A DNA stretch of 39,302 nucleotides from Sphingobacteriales bacterium (GTDB lineage: Bacteria > Bacteroidota > Bacteroidia > Chitinophagales > Chitinophagaceae), in NCBI GenBank assembly GCA_004295245.1, contig REAR01000102.1:1-39302 (forward strand), given 5' to 3'. Under the pieces are notes generated by a model. That model had not been told where the DNA came from, searched no databases, and worked only from the letters and a program-made list of their open reading frames with translations. Below are positions 30,719 through 39,260 of the stretch, piece after piece; within the stretch, counting starts at the first letter, position 1, and each line of letters starts with the position of its first letter. A program made the position numbers and the translations under genes.

Positions 30719-32632
30719 TTACAACTTTCCGTTCATTATTTCTTCTACCACAGATGGGTCTAACAAAGTACTGGTATCGCCCAAATTGGTGGTTTCGCCT
30801 TCGGCTATCTTTCTTAAAATGCGACGCATAATTTTTCCGCTGCGTGTTTTAGGCAGACCGGCTACAAACTGTATTTTATCGGGCTTTGCAATGGGGCCTA
30901 TTATACGGGTTACGGTTTGCAAAATGTCTTTCCGAGTTAGGCTTTCGTCTCCGTGAGTACCTTGGTAAATAACATATGCATAAATGCCTTGTCCCTTAAT
31001 ATCGTGCGGGTAACCCACCACTGCACTTTCTACCACACCTGCATGCATATTAATAGCATTTTCTACTTCTGCAGTACCAATACGATGGCCACTTACATTT
31101 AATACATCGTCCACACGGCCGGTAATTCTATAAAAACCGTTTTCATCTCTTAAGGCCCCATCGCCTGTAAAATACAAGCCGGGGTAGGTAGAAAAATAAT
31201 TGGTTTTACACCGCTCATGATCTCCGTAAGTGGTGCGTAGTATAGAAGGCCATGGAAATTTTATACAAAGATTGCCCGATACATTATTGCCTTCAATCTC
31301 TTTTCCATTTTCATCTACCAACAACATTTGAACGCCGGGCATTGGCAGTGTGGCGTAAGTGGGTTTTGATGGAGTAACCCCTGCCATATTACTAATTAAA
31401 CAGCCACCAGTTTCTGTTTGCCACCAGGTATCTACAATCGGGCAACGGCCCTTTCCTACATTTTCATTATACCAGTGCCATGCTTCTTCATTAATAGGTT
31501 CGCCCACCGTGCCCAGCACTTTTAAAGAGTCTAATTTTTTTCCATGCAAAGGGCCTTCGCCAAAGCCCATCAGGCTTCTGATAGCTGTAGGGGCGGTGTA
31601 TAAAATATCTACCTTGTATTTATCTACCACCTCCCAAAACCTTCCGGCATCTGGCCAGGTGGGTACCCCTTCAAATAACAAAGTAGTGGCACCAGCGCTA
31701 AGCGGCCCATACACAATATAACTGTGGCCGGTTATCCAACCAATATCTGCAGTGCAAAAATGTACCCACCCGGGTTGGTATTGAAATACGTTTACAAAAG
31801 TATAATTAGTATACACCATATAACCGCCGCAGGTATGTACCACACCTTTGGGCTTACCCGTGCTACCACTGGTGTATAAAATAAACAGTGGGTCTTCTGC
31901 ATCCATTTCTTCTGCCGGACAATCGGGGTTGCCCATGGTTTCTACTTTTTTTATTTCATCTTCCCACCAAAGATCTCGGCCCTTTATCATACTAACGGGT
32001 ATACGGGTGCGGGTTAATACGATTACTTTTTTTACAAAGGGGCAGCCAATCAGCGCATCGTCTATTACGCTTTTTAGTGGTATTTCTTTATTGCCTCTGT
32101 AGGCACCATCACTGGTAACAATAAATGCTGCATTGGCATCTATTAACCGGTCTGCAATGCTTTGTGCACTAAAGCCACCAAACACTACAGAGTGTATGGC
32201 ACCTATACGGGCACAGGCCAATACAGCAATTGCCAGTTCTGGCACCATGCCCATGTAAATACAAACACGATCGCCTTTTTTAACACCATTATTTTTTAGC
32301 ACATTAGCAAACTGCACTACTTTAAAATGAAGGTCTTTGTAGGTTAACACCCGGTGATGTTCTTCAGGGTCATTAGGCTCCCAAATAAGTGCAGGCTTAT
32401 TGGCCTGTGTGGCCAGGTGCCTGTCAATACAGTTTTCTGTAATATTTAATTTGGCACCGCTAAACCACTTTACCTCGTAATCGTTAAAATTCCAATCCAA
32501 CACTTTATCCCAGGTTTTTCGCCAATAAAAATTACTGGCAATAGCCGCCCAAAAGCCTTCCGGGTCTTCTATACTTTTTTTATAAGCTGCTGTATATGCT
32601 TCTAAACTTTTTAACTGGTAAGCGTATGACAT
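30719..32632 (-). CDS. acs: acetyl-CoA synthetase (acetate-CoA ligase)
   Basis: A 637-residue AMP-forming synthetase of normal length. Landmarks are WFSGAKLNITENCIDRH, the P-loop YTSGSTGKPKGVVHT, WWQTETGG, YFTGDGALRDENGFYRITGRVDDVLNVSGHR (hinge) and the C-terminal PKTRSGKIMRR, whose lysine is the regulatory acetylation site known from enteric Acs. It converts acetate, ATP and CoA to acetyl-CoA. No acetylation or deacetylation genes lie beside it. It is transcribed away from the divergent MFS/SulP operon across an intergenic space carrying two inverted copies of the dispersed repeat. Confidence 0.96.
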   Translation of the reverse strand: MSYAYQLKSLEAYTAAYKKSIEDPEGFWAAIASNFYWRKTWDKVLDWNFNDYEVKWFSGAKLNITENCIDRHLATQANKPALIWEPNDPEEHHRVLTYKDLHFKVVQFANVLKNNGVKKGDRVCIYMGMVPELAIAVLACARIGAIHSVVFGGFSAQSIADRLIDANAAFIVTSDGAYRGNKEIPLKSVIDDALIGCPFVKKVIVLTRTRIPVSMIKGRDLWWEDEIKKVETMGNPDCPAEEMDAEDPLFILYTSGSTGKPKGVVHTCGGYMVYTNYTFVNVFQYQPGWVHFCTADIGWITGHSYIVYGPLSAGATTLLFEGVPTWPDAGRFWEVVDKYKVDILYTAPTAIRSLMGFGEGPLHGKKLDSLKVLGTVGEPINEEAWHWYNENVGKGRCPIVDTWWQTETGGCLISNMAGVTPSKPTYATLPMPGVQMLLVDENGKEIEGNNVSGNLCIKFPWPSILRTTYGDHERCKTNYFSTYPGLYFTGDGALRDENGFYRITGRVDDVLNVSGHRIGTAEVENAINMHAGVVESAVVGYPHDIKGQGIYAYVIYQGTHGDESLTRKDILQTVTRIIGPIAKPDKIQFVAGLPKTRSGKIMRRILRKIAEGETTNLGDTSTLLDPSVVEEIMNGKL

Positions 32633-32647
32633 AGAATTTTATTTTAC

Positions 32648-32713
32648 CAGGCTGCAGGTTATTAATTAAGCATCCGTTGCGTCGCACACTTCAGCGGTAT
32701 TGCAGTACCCGGC
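32648..32713 (-). repeat. GTGCGACGCAAC dispersed repeat, copy 10
   Basis: Core at 32676-32687, reversed, with GGGTACTGCAATACCGCTGAAG on its left in element orientation. The right side (GATGC and a diverged GCCTGGTAAAA) is weak. It pairs with copy 11, 158 bases away in opposite orientation. Confidence 0.85.
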
Positions 32714-32811
32714 TTTTTTTAAGGTATAAAAATAATTAATACTGTTACTTAAACGAATTTCATTTTTTTCAATAATACTTTTTTTGCGAGCATTATACTG
32801 TTTATTGCTCC

Positions 32812-32880
32812 ATCATGCACTGTCTGCTGAAGTGTGCGACGCAACGGTGTTGCCATACAATACAATGCTGGTTACAAAAT
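32812..32880 (+). repeat. GTGCGACGCAAC dispersed repeat, copy 11
   Basis: Core at 32834-32845. CTGCTGAAGT precedes the core, a perfect GCAAC-GGT-GTTGC hairpin follows, and the right end is ATGCTGGTTACA. It lies upstream of the MFS gene start and provides a misleading in-frame GTG. Confidence 0.9.
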
Positions 32881-32926
32881 AAAAAAGCATACACTTGTTT
32901 ATAGCACAAATAAGTATCTTTCTTTT

Positions 32927-34459
32927 ATGAAACCAATTAACGCTGCAGGTAGTTCTATATGGAAGGTAATTGCTGCTTCTTCTGTAGGCACTCTAATTGA
33001 GTGGTATGATTTTTACATTTTTGGCATGCTGGCCAAAACTATTTCTACGCAGTTTTTTCCGGAGGGGAATGATGTGGCTGCGCTGCTAAGCACACTGGCT
33101 ATTTTTGCTGCGGGTTTTATTATAAGGCCGTTTGGGGCTTTGGTGTTTGGCCGCCTGGGAGATTTGATTGGAAGAAAATACACCTTCTTATTAACGCTGG
33201 TATTAATGGGCAGTTCTACTTTTTTAATTGGACTGGTGCCGGGTTATAAATCTATTGGGGTGTGGGCGCCGTTATTGGTTTTATTGTTGCGTTTAATACA
33301 AGGTTTGGCATTGGGCGGAGAATATGGCGGTGCGGCAACTTATGTGGCAGAGCATGCCCCTGCTAACAGAAGAGGTTATTACACCAGCTGGATACAAACC
33401 ACCGCCACACTGGGGCTTTTTGTGGCACTGGGTGTAATACTGTTTGTAAAATCAAGCATGAGTGAAGCGGCTTTTGATGCAGAATGGGGCGGCTGGCGCT
33501 ATCCTTTTTGGGTATCTATTTTATTAGTAGGTGTATCGGTTTATATACGAATGAAGATGAACGAATCGCCTTTGTTTTCAAAACTTAAAAGCGAAGGAAA
33601 AACCAGCACCAACCCTTTAAAAGAAAGTTTTGGACACAGGGCTAATTTTAAAATGGTTTTATTGGCATTGTTTGGTGCAGTTATGGGGCAGGGTGTAATT
33701 TGGTATACGGGACAGTTTTATGCGCAAAATTTTTTAGAAACAAAAGTGATGATAGATTTTGAGCAGAGCCGTACTATTTTATTATGGGCTATTGCTTTTG
33801 CCACACCCTTCTTTATTTTCTTTGGCTGGCTAAGTGATAGAATTGGCCGCAAATGGATTATGCTTACAGGCATGTTGCTGGGTGTTATTTTTTACCGGCC
33901 CATTTATAGCTCTTTTTTAGAAAGCGTAGCCCCAAAAACTTATACGGGTGCATTGCCTTATATGACGGGTAGCCCCATTATAAAAAAAGAACTTTCAAAA
34001 ATTAATACTGATAGTTTAATAACCACCACCACTCATTTTGCTTCACCAGAAAACTATAAATATACCGTGGTGGTTACAGATACTTTAACCGCAAGCAGCC
34101 TACTTAAAAAAGGAACGCCTGTTGTAAAAAACAGGCATTTGCCCAGTGGGCTGTTTTGGAAATTTGTATGGCTGGTTTTTGTGCAGGTGTTTTTAGTAAC
34201 TATGGTTTATGGACCGGTAGCGGCTTTTTTAGTGGAGTTATTTCCTACTAAAATTCGTTACACCTCTATGAGTTTACCTTACCACATTGGCAATGGCGTG
34301 TTTGGTGGACTGGTGCCGTTTATTGGTTTGTTATTAACCTCCAGCTTTCCTGGCGACCCTTTGGTGGGATTATGGTATCCAATAGGAATAGCTGCGCTTA
34401 GTTTTATTATTGGCGCTATTTATCTGCAAAATAAAATTGATACAGACGTTACTGACTAA
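32927..34459 (+). CDS. MFS transporter, metabolite:proton symporter type (MHS-like)
   Basis: A 510-residue protein from ATG 32927. An upstream in-frame GTG at 32834 lies inside a dispersed repeat and is rejected. Motifs are SSVGTLIEWYDFYIFG, the loop 2-3 motif GRLGDLIGRKY, LIQGLALGGEYGGAATYVAEHAP and GWLSDRIGRKW, typical of ProP/ShiA-like symporters. About 80 extra residues (after YSSFLES to KNRHLPSG) form an extracytoplasmic insertion in the C-terminal half. The substrate is unknown. The next gene starts 11 bases after the stop. TATCTTTC at 32914-32921, a one-mismatch -7 box, is a possible promoter. Confidence 0.9.
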   Translation: MKPINAAGSSIWKVIAASSVGTLIEWYDFYIFGMLAKTISTQFFPEGNDVAALLSTLAIFAAGFIIRPFGALVFGRLGDLIGRKYTFLLTLVLMGSSTFLIGLVPGYKSIGVWAPLLVLLLRLIQGLALGGEYGGAATYVAEHAPANRRGYYTSWIQTTATLGLFVALGVILFVKSSMSEAAFDAEWGGWRYPFWVSILLVGVSVYIRMKMNESPLFSKLKSEGKTSTNPLKESFGHRANFKMVLLALFGAVMGQGVIWYTGQFYAQNFLETKVMIDFEQSRTILLWAIAFATPFFIFFGWLSDRIGRKWIMLTGMLLGVIFYRPIYSSFLESVAPKTYTGALPYMTGSPIIKKELSKINTDSLITTTTHFASPENYKYTVVVTDTLTASSLLKKGTPVVKNRHLPSGLFWKFVWLVFVQVFLVTMVYGPVAAFLVELFPTKIRYTSMSLPYHIGNGVFGGLVPFIGLLLTSSFPGDPLVGLWYPIGIAALSFIIGAIYLQNKIDTDVTD

Positions 34460-34469
34460 AACAAATAAA

Positions 34470-34718
34470 ATGAATGTTATAAAAAAGTACAGTGGTTTAA
34501 TATGGTTGTTGCTGGGGCCAGCTGTAATGTATCTTCTTATTGCGGGTGCGTTGCATAACATTGATCCGGACGGTACTAAAGACATTAATAAACCCATACC
34601 ATGGATTATTATTATTGCCATATTTACACCAATTTCGATAGGCCTGATGATATTTGGTTACTATGCACTCAAAGGAGAATATGACCACTTAGCAGAAAAC
34701 TCAGAAGAATTAAACTAA
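34470..34718 (+). CDS. small two-helix membrane protein (DUF6814-like)
   Basis: 82 residues from ATG 34470 (MNVIKKYSGLIWLLLGPAVMYLL). Two membrane helices (GLIWLLLGPAVMYLLIAGAL and WIIIIAIFTPISIGLMIFGYYAL) surround a short polar loop, with an acidic C-terminal tail (KGEYDHLAENSEEL). It resembles the DUF6814-type proteins that occur beside MFS transporters in Bacteroidota, though the family name is from memory and the function is unknown. Tight spacing (11 bases from the MFS gene, 27 to the SulP gene) suggests an accessory subunit of one of these transporters. Confidence 0.82.
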   Translation: MNVIKKYSGLIWLLLGPAVMYLLIAGALHNIDPDGTKDINKPIPWIIIIAIFTPISIGLMIFGYYALKGEYDHLAENSEELN

Positions 34719-34745
34719 TTTACCGTTCTGAGTGTATTTTTGGTT

Positions 34746-36344
34746 ATGAACCGAAAATCAGCAACTACGGTTAAACAACTCTCTTCAGATATTTCCGCTT
34801 CCATTGTCGTGTTTTTGGTAGCGTTGCCATTATGCTTGGGTATTGCGCTGGCATCAAACCCAGCAGGGCAAACTATAGTACCTATTTTAAGTGGGGTTAT
34901 TGCTGGTATTGTAGGCGGTATTGTTATTGGGTTCATTAGCAAATCTCCGTTAAGTATTAGTGGGCCGGCAGCAGGCCTTACGGCTATTGTAGCCGGTGCC
35001 TTGGGCGAGCTGCCTTCTTATGAGGTTTTCTTATTGAGTGTAATTATTGCAGGTTTACTGCAGGTAGCTTTTGGATTTTTGAAAGCAGGTTTATTGGGCG
35101 ATTTTATACCAAACTCTGTTATTAAAGGTATGTTGGCTGCTATTGGCCTTATACTAATACTAAAACAAATACCCCACTTTTTAGGGTTTGATGCTGATTA
35201 TGAAGGTGACGAATCTTTTTTTCAGGCAGATAAAAAAAATACGTTTACAGAAATTATTAATGCAATACAAAACCCCAATGGTGGGGCCGTTCTTATTGCT
35301 GGTATTTGCCTGCTGCTTTTGATTGTGTTGGAATTAAAAGCTGTTAAAAAGTGGAAACTGTTTCAATTTGTACCAGGCCCTTTATTGGTAGTAATAGCCG
35401 GCGTATTAATTAATAACTATTTTACTACACATAGCAGTACGTTGGCTTTAAAAGACAATCATCTGGTGGCCTTGCCTGTTTTAAACCACCCTTCAGAAAT
35501 TATAGCGGTTTTACCCTCACCCGATTGGGGTAGTATATTAAATATTAAAGTTTGGTTGATAGCTTTTACGCTTGCTGTTGTTGCCAGCCTTGAAACTTTA
35601 TTAAGCATAGAAGCAGTGGATAAACTGGACCCTCAAAAAAGACTAACCCCCAATAATCATGAACTAAAAACACAAGGTATAGGAAATATTGTATCTGGTT
35701 TTTTAGGAGGGCTGCCAATAACCAGTGTAATTGTAAGGAGTTCTGCCAATGTAAATGCTGGTGGTAAAACAAAATTATCTGCCATTTTTCATGGCATATT
35801 GCTACTAGCTGCCACATTGTTTTTTCCAAAATGGATTAACTATATACCACTTTCTGCTTTATCTGCTATTTTAATATTTACCGGTTACAAACTGGCTAAA
35901 GTAAGTTTGTTTAAAGAATACTATCAAAAAGGATGGGATCAATTTTTGCCCTTTATTATTACCGTTGTTGCCATCATTTTTACAGATTTATTAAAAGGTA
36001 TTGGCATTGGTGTAATTGCCGGTTTCTTTTTTGTTTTACGCAGCAACTTTAAAACAGCGGTGTTTGTTATTAAAGACGAGGAGGATCGCTACCTCATTCG
36101 GTTTAGAAAAGAAGTATCTTTTATGAACAAAGTATTTGTAAAAAACTCTTTTGAAAAAATACCAGACAATACTGCTGTTTTAATTGATGCCACCCATAGT
36201 GATTTTATAGACAAAGATATTATTGAGATTGTAAACGATTTTATTGTAAACGCTGGCACCCGTAACATTCGTGTTTACATAAAACGGCGCCAGGGCGATG
36301 ACCGTGAAATTTTTATTGACCCCGAAAAAAGGGTAACCGAATAA
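34746..36344 (+). CDS. SulP-family anion transporter (probable bicarbonate or sulfate)
   Basis: 532 residues from ATG 34746; a TTG two codons upstream is unlikely. The SulP transmembrane core shows VFLVALPLCLGIALASNPAG (helix 1), LSISGPAAGLTAIVAGAL (helix 3), SLETLLSIEAVDKLDP and GLPITSVIVRSSANVNAGGKTKLSAIFHG. A C-terminal STAS domain (about 430-530) has VLIDATHSDFIDKDIIEIV. SulP proteins carry sulfate, bicarbonate or other anions. The carbonic anhydrase gene 10 bases downstream makes bicarbonate the best guess, as in other SulP/carbonic anhydrase pairs. No sulfate-assimilation gene is nearby. Confidence 0.9.
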   Translation: MNRKSATTVKQLSSDISASIVVFLVALPLCLGIALASNPAGQTIVPILSGVIAGIVGGIVIGFISKSPLSISGPAAGLTAIVAGALGELPSYEVFLLSVIIAGLLQVAFGFLKAGLLGDFIPNSVIKGMLAAIGLILILKQIPHFLGFDADYEGDESFFQADKKNTFTEIINAIQNPNGGAVLIAGICLLLLIVLELKAVKKWKLFQFVPGPLLVVIAGVLINNYFTTHSSTLALKDNHLVALPVLNHPSEIIAVLPSPDWGSILNIKVWLIAFTLAVVASLETLLSIEAVDKLDPQKRLTPNNHELKTQGIGNIVSGFLGGLPITSVIVRSSANVNAGGKTKLSAIFHGILLLAATLFFPKWINYIPLSALSAILIFTGYKLAKVSLFKEYYQKGWDQFLPFIITVVAIIFTDLLKGIGIGVIAGFFFVLRSNFKTAVFVIKDEEDRYLIRFRKEVSFMNKVFVKNSFEKIPDNTAVLIDATHSDFIDKDIIEIVNDFIVNAGTRNIRVYIKRRQGDDREIFIDPEKRVTE

Positions 36345-36354
36345 ATAAAATAGT

Positions 36355-36987
36355 ATGAAAAGTTTTGAGAAATTATTACTTGAAAATAAAGCATGGGCTG
36401 GTGAGCAATTAGAAAATGACCCCGAGTATTTTATACGCTTGGCTAAAATTCAGCAGCCAGAATTTTTATGGATTGGTTGTAGCGATAGCCGCGTGCCAGC
36501 CAATGAAATTACTGGCACTCAGCCTGGTGAAATTTTTGTGCACCGCAATATTGCTAATATGGTAGTGCATACCGATTTAAATTTATTATCCGTATTAGCT
36601 TACGCGGTAGAGCACTTAAAAGTTAAACACGTTATTGTATGCGGACATTATGGCTGTGGTGGTGTTAAAGCAGCAATGTCTCATCATAATCTGGGCATTA
36701 TAAACAAATGGCTCAGAAATATTAAAGACGTATTTCGCTTTCACGAAAGAGAACTATTGAATATTCAGGATGAAGAATTGCGTGTAAACCGCCTGGTAGA
36801 ATTGAATGTACAGGAACAGGTATTAAATCTTGCTAAAACATCTATTATTCAAAAAGCCTGGAAAAACGAAAACCGCCCACACCTGCATGGATGGGTATAT
36901 GGCTTATCTAACGGTTTACTAAAACCGGTATTTGACATGCCCCCTGGTAGCCCTTTGGAACATATTTATGAGTACGATGACCTGTAA
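36355..36987 (+). CDS. beta-carbonic anhydrase
   Basis: A 210-residue enzyme with the complete beta-class zinc site: Cys42, Asp44 and Arg46 in [14 protein letters not shown], His98 and Cys101 in VCGHYGCGG. It also has [13 protein letters not shown] and the LRNIKDV helix. It interconverts CO2 and bicarbonate in the cytoplasm. As the last gene of the MFS-DUF6814-SulP-carbonic anhydrase operon it most likely supplies or consumes the bicarbonate carried by the SulP protein. I see no terminator hairpin directly after the stop. Confidence 0.95.
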   Translation: MKSFEKLLLENKAWAGEQLENDPEYFIRLAKIQQPEFLWIGCSDSRVPANEITGTQPGEIFVHRNIANMVVHTDLNLLSVLAYAVEHLKVKHVIVCGHYGCGGVKAAMSHHNLGIINKWLRNIKDVFRFHERELLNIQDEELRVNRLVELNVQEQVLNLAKTSIIQKAWKNENRPHLHGWVYGLSNGLLKPVFDMPPGSPLEHIYEYDDL

Positions 36988-37191
36988 AAAAAATTGAACG
37001 GCTTTCTTCTCAAAAGATTTTTTTCCACAAAGACATATAGTAAAGAAAAGTTGGTTTACATCATTTATGACTTAGTGGCAATTTTCAAAACCCTTACTTT
37101 TCAGACAGCCTGTTTCTCTCTTACATTAAATAACTATCTTTCACTGCACTAACCGTTTTTTTAAGTTTTACCTTAACCCATTTTGCTGTTT

Positions 37192-37833
37192 ATGACAGAA
37201 GCTCTGCTGAAAGGACTGACAATAGGGTTCATACTGGCATTATCTGTTGGGCCGGTCATTTTTACTATTATTAAGCAAAGTATTAATAATGGGTATAGGG
37301 GTGGCTTTAGTTTTGTAATAGGTGTTTGGTTAAGTGATATTTTTCTGGTGATATTGAGTAATTTTTTTTCTGAATGGGTTGCCACCATTCTGCAATACAA
37401 AAGAACCATTGGTTATGTAGGCAGCATCTTTCTAATAGCCATGGGCATCTTTTTTGTTTTTTTTAAAAAAGTAATTGTTACAGAAGATAATATTTTACCA
37501 GAACTGAAATTTCGGAAAAGAGATGTTACCAAAATAGCTTTATCTGGCTTTCTTATTAATACCCTAAACCCAAGTGTATTTATTTTTTGGCTACTATATG
37601 CCACAACCACTGCTGCTAAACACAATTTAAAAGAACGGATACTTATTTTTTCTGTTTGCTTGTTGGTAAATATGCTGGCAGATGTTTTAAAAGTACTTAT
37701 GGCGGGTAAACTAAGGCAGCGTCTCACCGTTAAAAACATTACCATTATAAATAAACTTTCCGGTAGTATTTTACTGGGCTTTGGCATAGCGTTATTATAC
37801 GGGGCACTCTTTCTGGCCAATAAAGTAAATTAA
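37192..37833 (+). CDS. LysE-family amino-acid exporter
   Basis: 213 residues from ATG 37192 (MTEALLKGLTIGFILALSVGPVIF); the TTG three codons upstream is less likely. Six hydrophobic helices and the LysE/RhtB signatures are present: LSVGPVIFTIIKQSINNGYRGGFSFVIGV near the N-terminus, LIAMGIFFVFFKK, SGFLINTLNPSVFIFWLLY and LSGSILLGFGIALLYGA. LysE proteins export amino acids or related small molecules through the inner membrane. The substrate is unknown. There are 204 bases of AT-rich sequence before it with no gene and no exact -7 box. Confidence 0.88.
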   Translation: MTEALLKGLTIGFILALSVGPVIFTIIKQSINNGYRGGFSFVIGVWLSDIFLVILSNFFSEWVATILQYKRTIGYVGSIFLIAMGIFFVFFKKVIVTEDNILPELKFRKRDVTKIALSGFLINTLNPSVFIFWLLYATTTAAKHNLKERILIFSVCLLVNMLADVLKVLMAGKLRQRLTVKNITIINKLSGSILLGFGIALLYGALFLANKVN

Positions 37834-37891
37834 AACCAAGTTTAACAAATTTGTCCAACCCCCTTTCACACCAACACTGTAACTTTCTGTT

Positions 37892-38476
37892 ATGATTAAA
37901 CTACTGCTGGTTTTATTTTTTGGGTGCACGGCAACCATGGACCTGCAAGCACAAGCCAGCGACTTTATTGTAGTAAAAAAGAAAAACGGCCACACACTAA
38001 AAACATATTTTCCGGGTTTACCTATTACCTTTTCTACTATTGATAATTTTTGGGTGCAAGGGCAAATAACAGCCATAAAAAACGATACCGTTTTTGTAAA
38101 CCAGCTCATCATTCGCAGCTTACCTACAGTTTGGGGTGTAAGTATTTTAGATACTGCTGGCAGCTTTTTAACACCTGTACATTACAGAGATATTAAACAG
38201 GTGGTTTTTGATACCCGCCGTCGCGGGTTTTCTTACATTACAGATGGCACTTTACTAATGCTTGGCGGAGCCGGATATGCATTGCTAAATGTAATAAACG
38301 GAGCTTACTTTAAATCGCCACTCTCCTCTTCAGATAATAAAAAAAGGTTAGGTATCGCATTAGGTACTGCCGGAGCCGGTTATATACTTAACCGCATACA
38401 AAAAAGCAAACACAAGCATTATCATGTAGCGTATGTACGTATGACGGAGGTAAAGAAGCAACTACGGGGGTTTTAG
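37892..38476 (+). CDS. hypothetical secreted protein
   Basis: 194 residues. The signal peptide is MIKLLLVLFFGCTATMDLQAQA. The mature part begins with a beta-rich segment (DFIVVKKKNGHTLKTYFPG, FWVQGQITAIKNDTVFVNQ, PVHYRDIKQVVFD). Two glycine-rich hydrophobic helices follow (GTLLMLGGAGYALLNVI and LGIALGTAGAGYILNRI), then a basic tail. The early strands resemble a small beta-barrel such as an SH3- or LSm-like fold, but this is a guess. The two late helices could insert in a membrane. I recognise no family. It lies 58 bases after the LysE gene, so a shared transcript is possible. Confidence 0.72.
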   Translation: MIKLLLVLFFGCTATMDLQAQASDFIVVKKKNGHTLKTYFPGLPITFSTIDNFWVQGQITAIKNDTVFVNQLIIRSLPTVWGVSILDTAGSFLTPVHYRDIKQVVFDTRRRGFSYITDGTLLMLGGAGYALLNVINGAYFKSPLSSSDNKKRLGIALGTAGAGYILNRIQKSKHKHYHVAYVRMTEVKKQLRGF

Positions 38477-38516
38477 TTTTGCTCGTATCTTCACCGCCGC
38501 TAAAATAAAAGCATTT

Positions 38517-39260
38517 ATGGCCAAGGCACAAGGTGGTTTTTTTGCCAGGGTATGGCGTATTACAAAACGGGTATTTCTTATTTTGTTTATAGCACAGCTG
38601 GTTTACATTATACTATTAAAGTGGGTAAACCCACCTATTACCATTACACAGTTAATAAGCTGGATAAGTGGCCATGGTTTAAAAAGAGATTATGTAAGTA
38701 AAAACAACATCAGTTATCAGGCCCGCCTGGCAGTAATTGCATCAGAAGACCAGTTATTTGCAGACCATAGTGGTTTTGATTGGAATAGTATTGAAAAAGC
38801 CATGCAATACAATCAAAAAAAACCCAATCGCATCCGCGGCGGCTCTACCATTAGCCAACAGGTGGCAAAAAATGTTTTCTTATGGCAGGGGCGAGATTAT
38901 ATACGCAAGGGCCTGGAAGTATATTTTACTTTTATGATTGAGTTGGTTTGGGGCAAAGAAAGAATTTTAGAAGTTTATCTGAATGTGGCAGAAATGGGCA
39001 ATGGCATTTTTGGTATTGAAGCCGCAGCACAATCTTACTTTAATAAAAATGCGACCAGCCTCACTCGCACAGAAGCCGCCATGATAGCAGCTTGCCTGCC
39101 CAACCCCAAACGTTTTACCGTAAAACCCATTTCAAAACCAGTATCCATACGTTACCCTTGGGTAATACGGCAAATGAATAATCTGGATGGGGATGAAGAC
39201 ATCAGCCGCATCATTAATAAAGCCATTCCTGCTAAAAAGAGCAATAAAAAAACCAGGTAG
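38517..39260 (+). CDS. mtgA: monofunctional biosynthetic peptidoglycan transglycosylase
   Basis: A 247-residue GT51 enzyme with one N-terminal membrane helix (about 18-35). The catalytic motifs are ASEDQLFADHSGFDW (Glu77), RGGSTISQQVAKNVFLW, GKERILEVYLNVAEMGNGIFGIEAAAQSYF (second glutamate near 148) and TRTEAAMIAACLPNPKRF. It polymerises lipid II into glycan strands outside the inner membrane. The absence of a penicillin-binding transpeptidase domain and the length of about 240 residues identify MtgA. It ends close to repeat copy 12 at the window edge. Confidence 0.94.
   Translation: MAKAQGGFFARVWRITKRVFLILFIAQLVYIILLKWVNPPITITQLISWISGHGLKRDYVSKNNISYQARLAVIASEDQLFADHSGFDWNSIEKAMQYNQKKPNRIRGGSTISQQVAKNVFLWQGRDYIRKGLEVYFTFMIELVWGKERILEVYLNVAEMGNGIFGIEAAAQSYFNKNATSLTRTEAAMIAACLPNPKRFTVKPISKPVSIRYPWVIRQMNNLDGDEDISRIINKAIPAKKSNKKTR

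Noticed and set aside
32834-32926. N-terminal extension of the MFS gene starting MRRNG
   Set aside because: Again the repeat core read as GTG-Arg-Arg-Asn. The conserved protein starts at ATG 32927.
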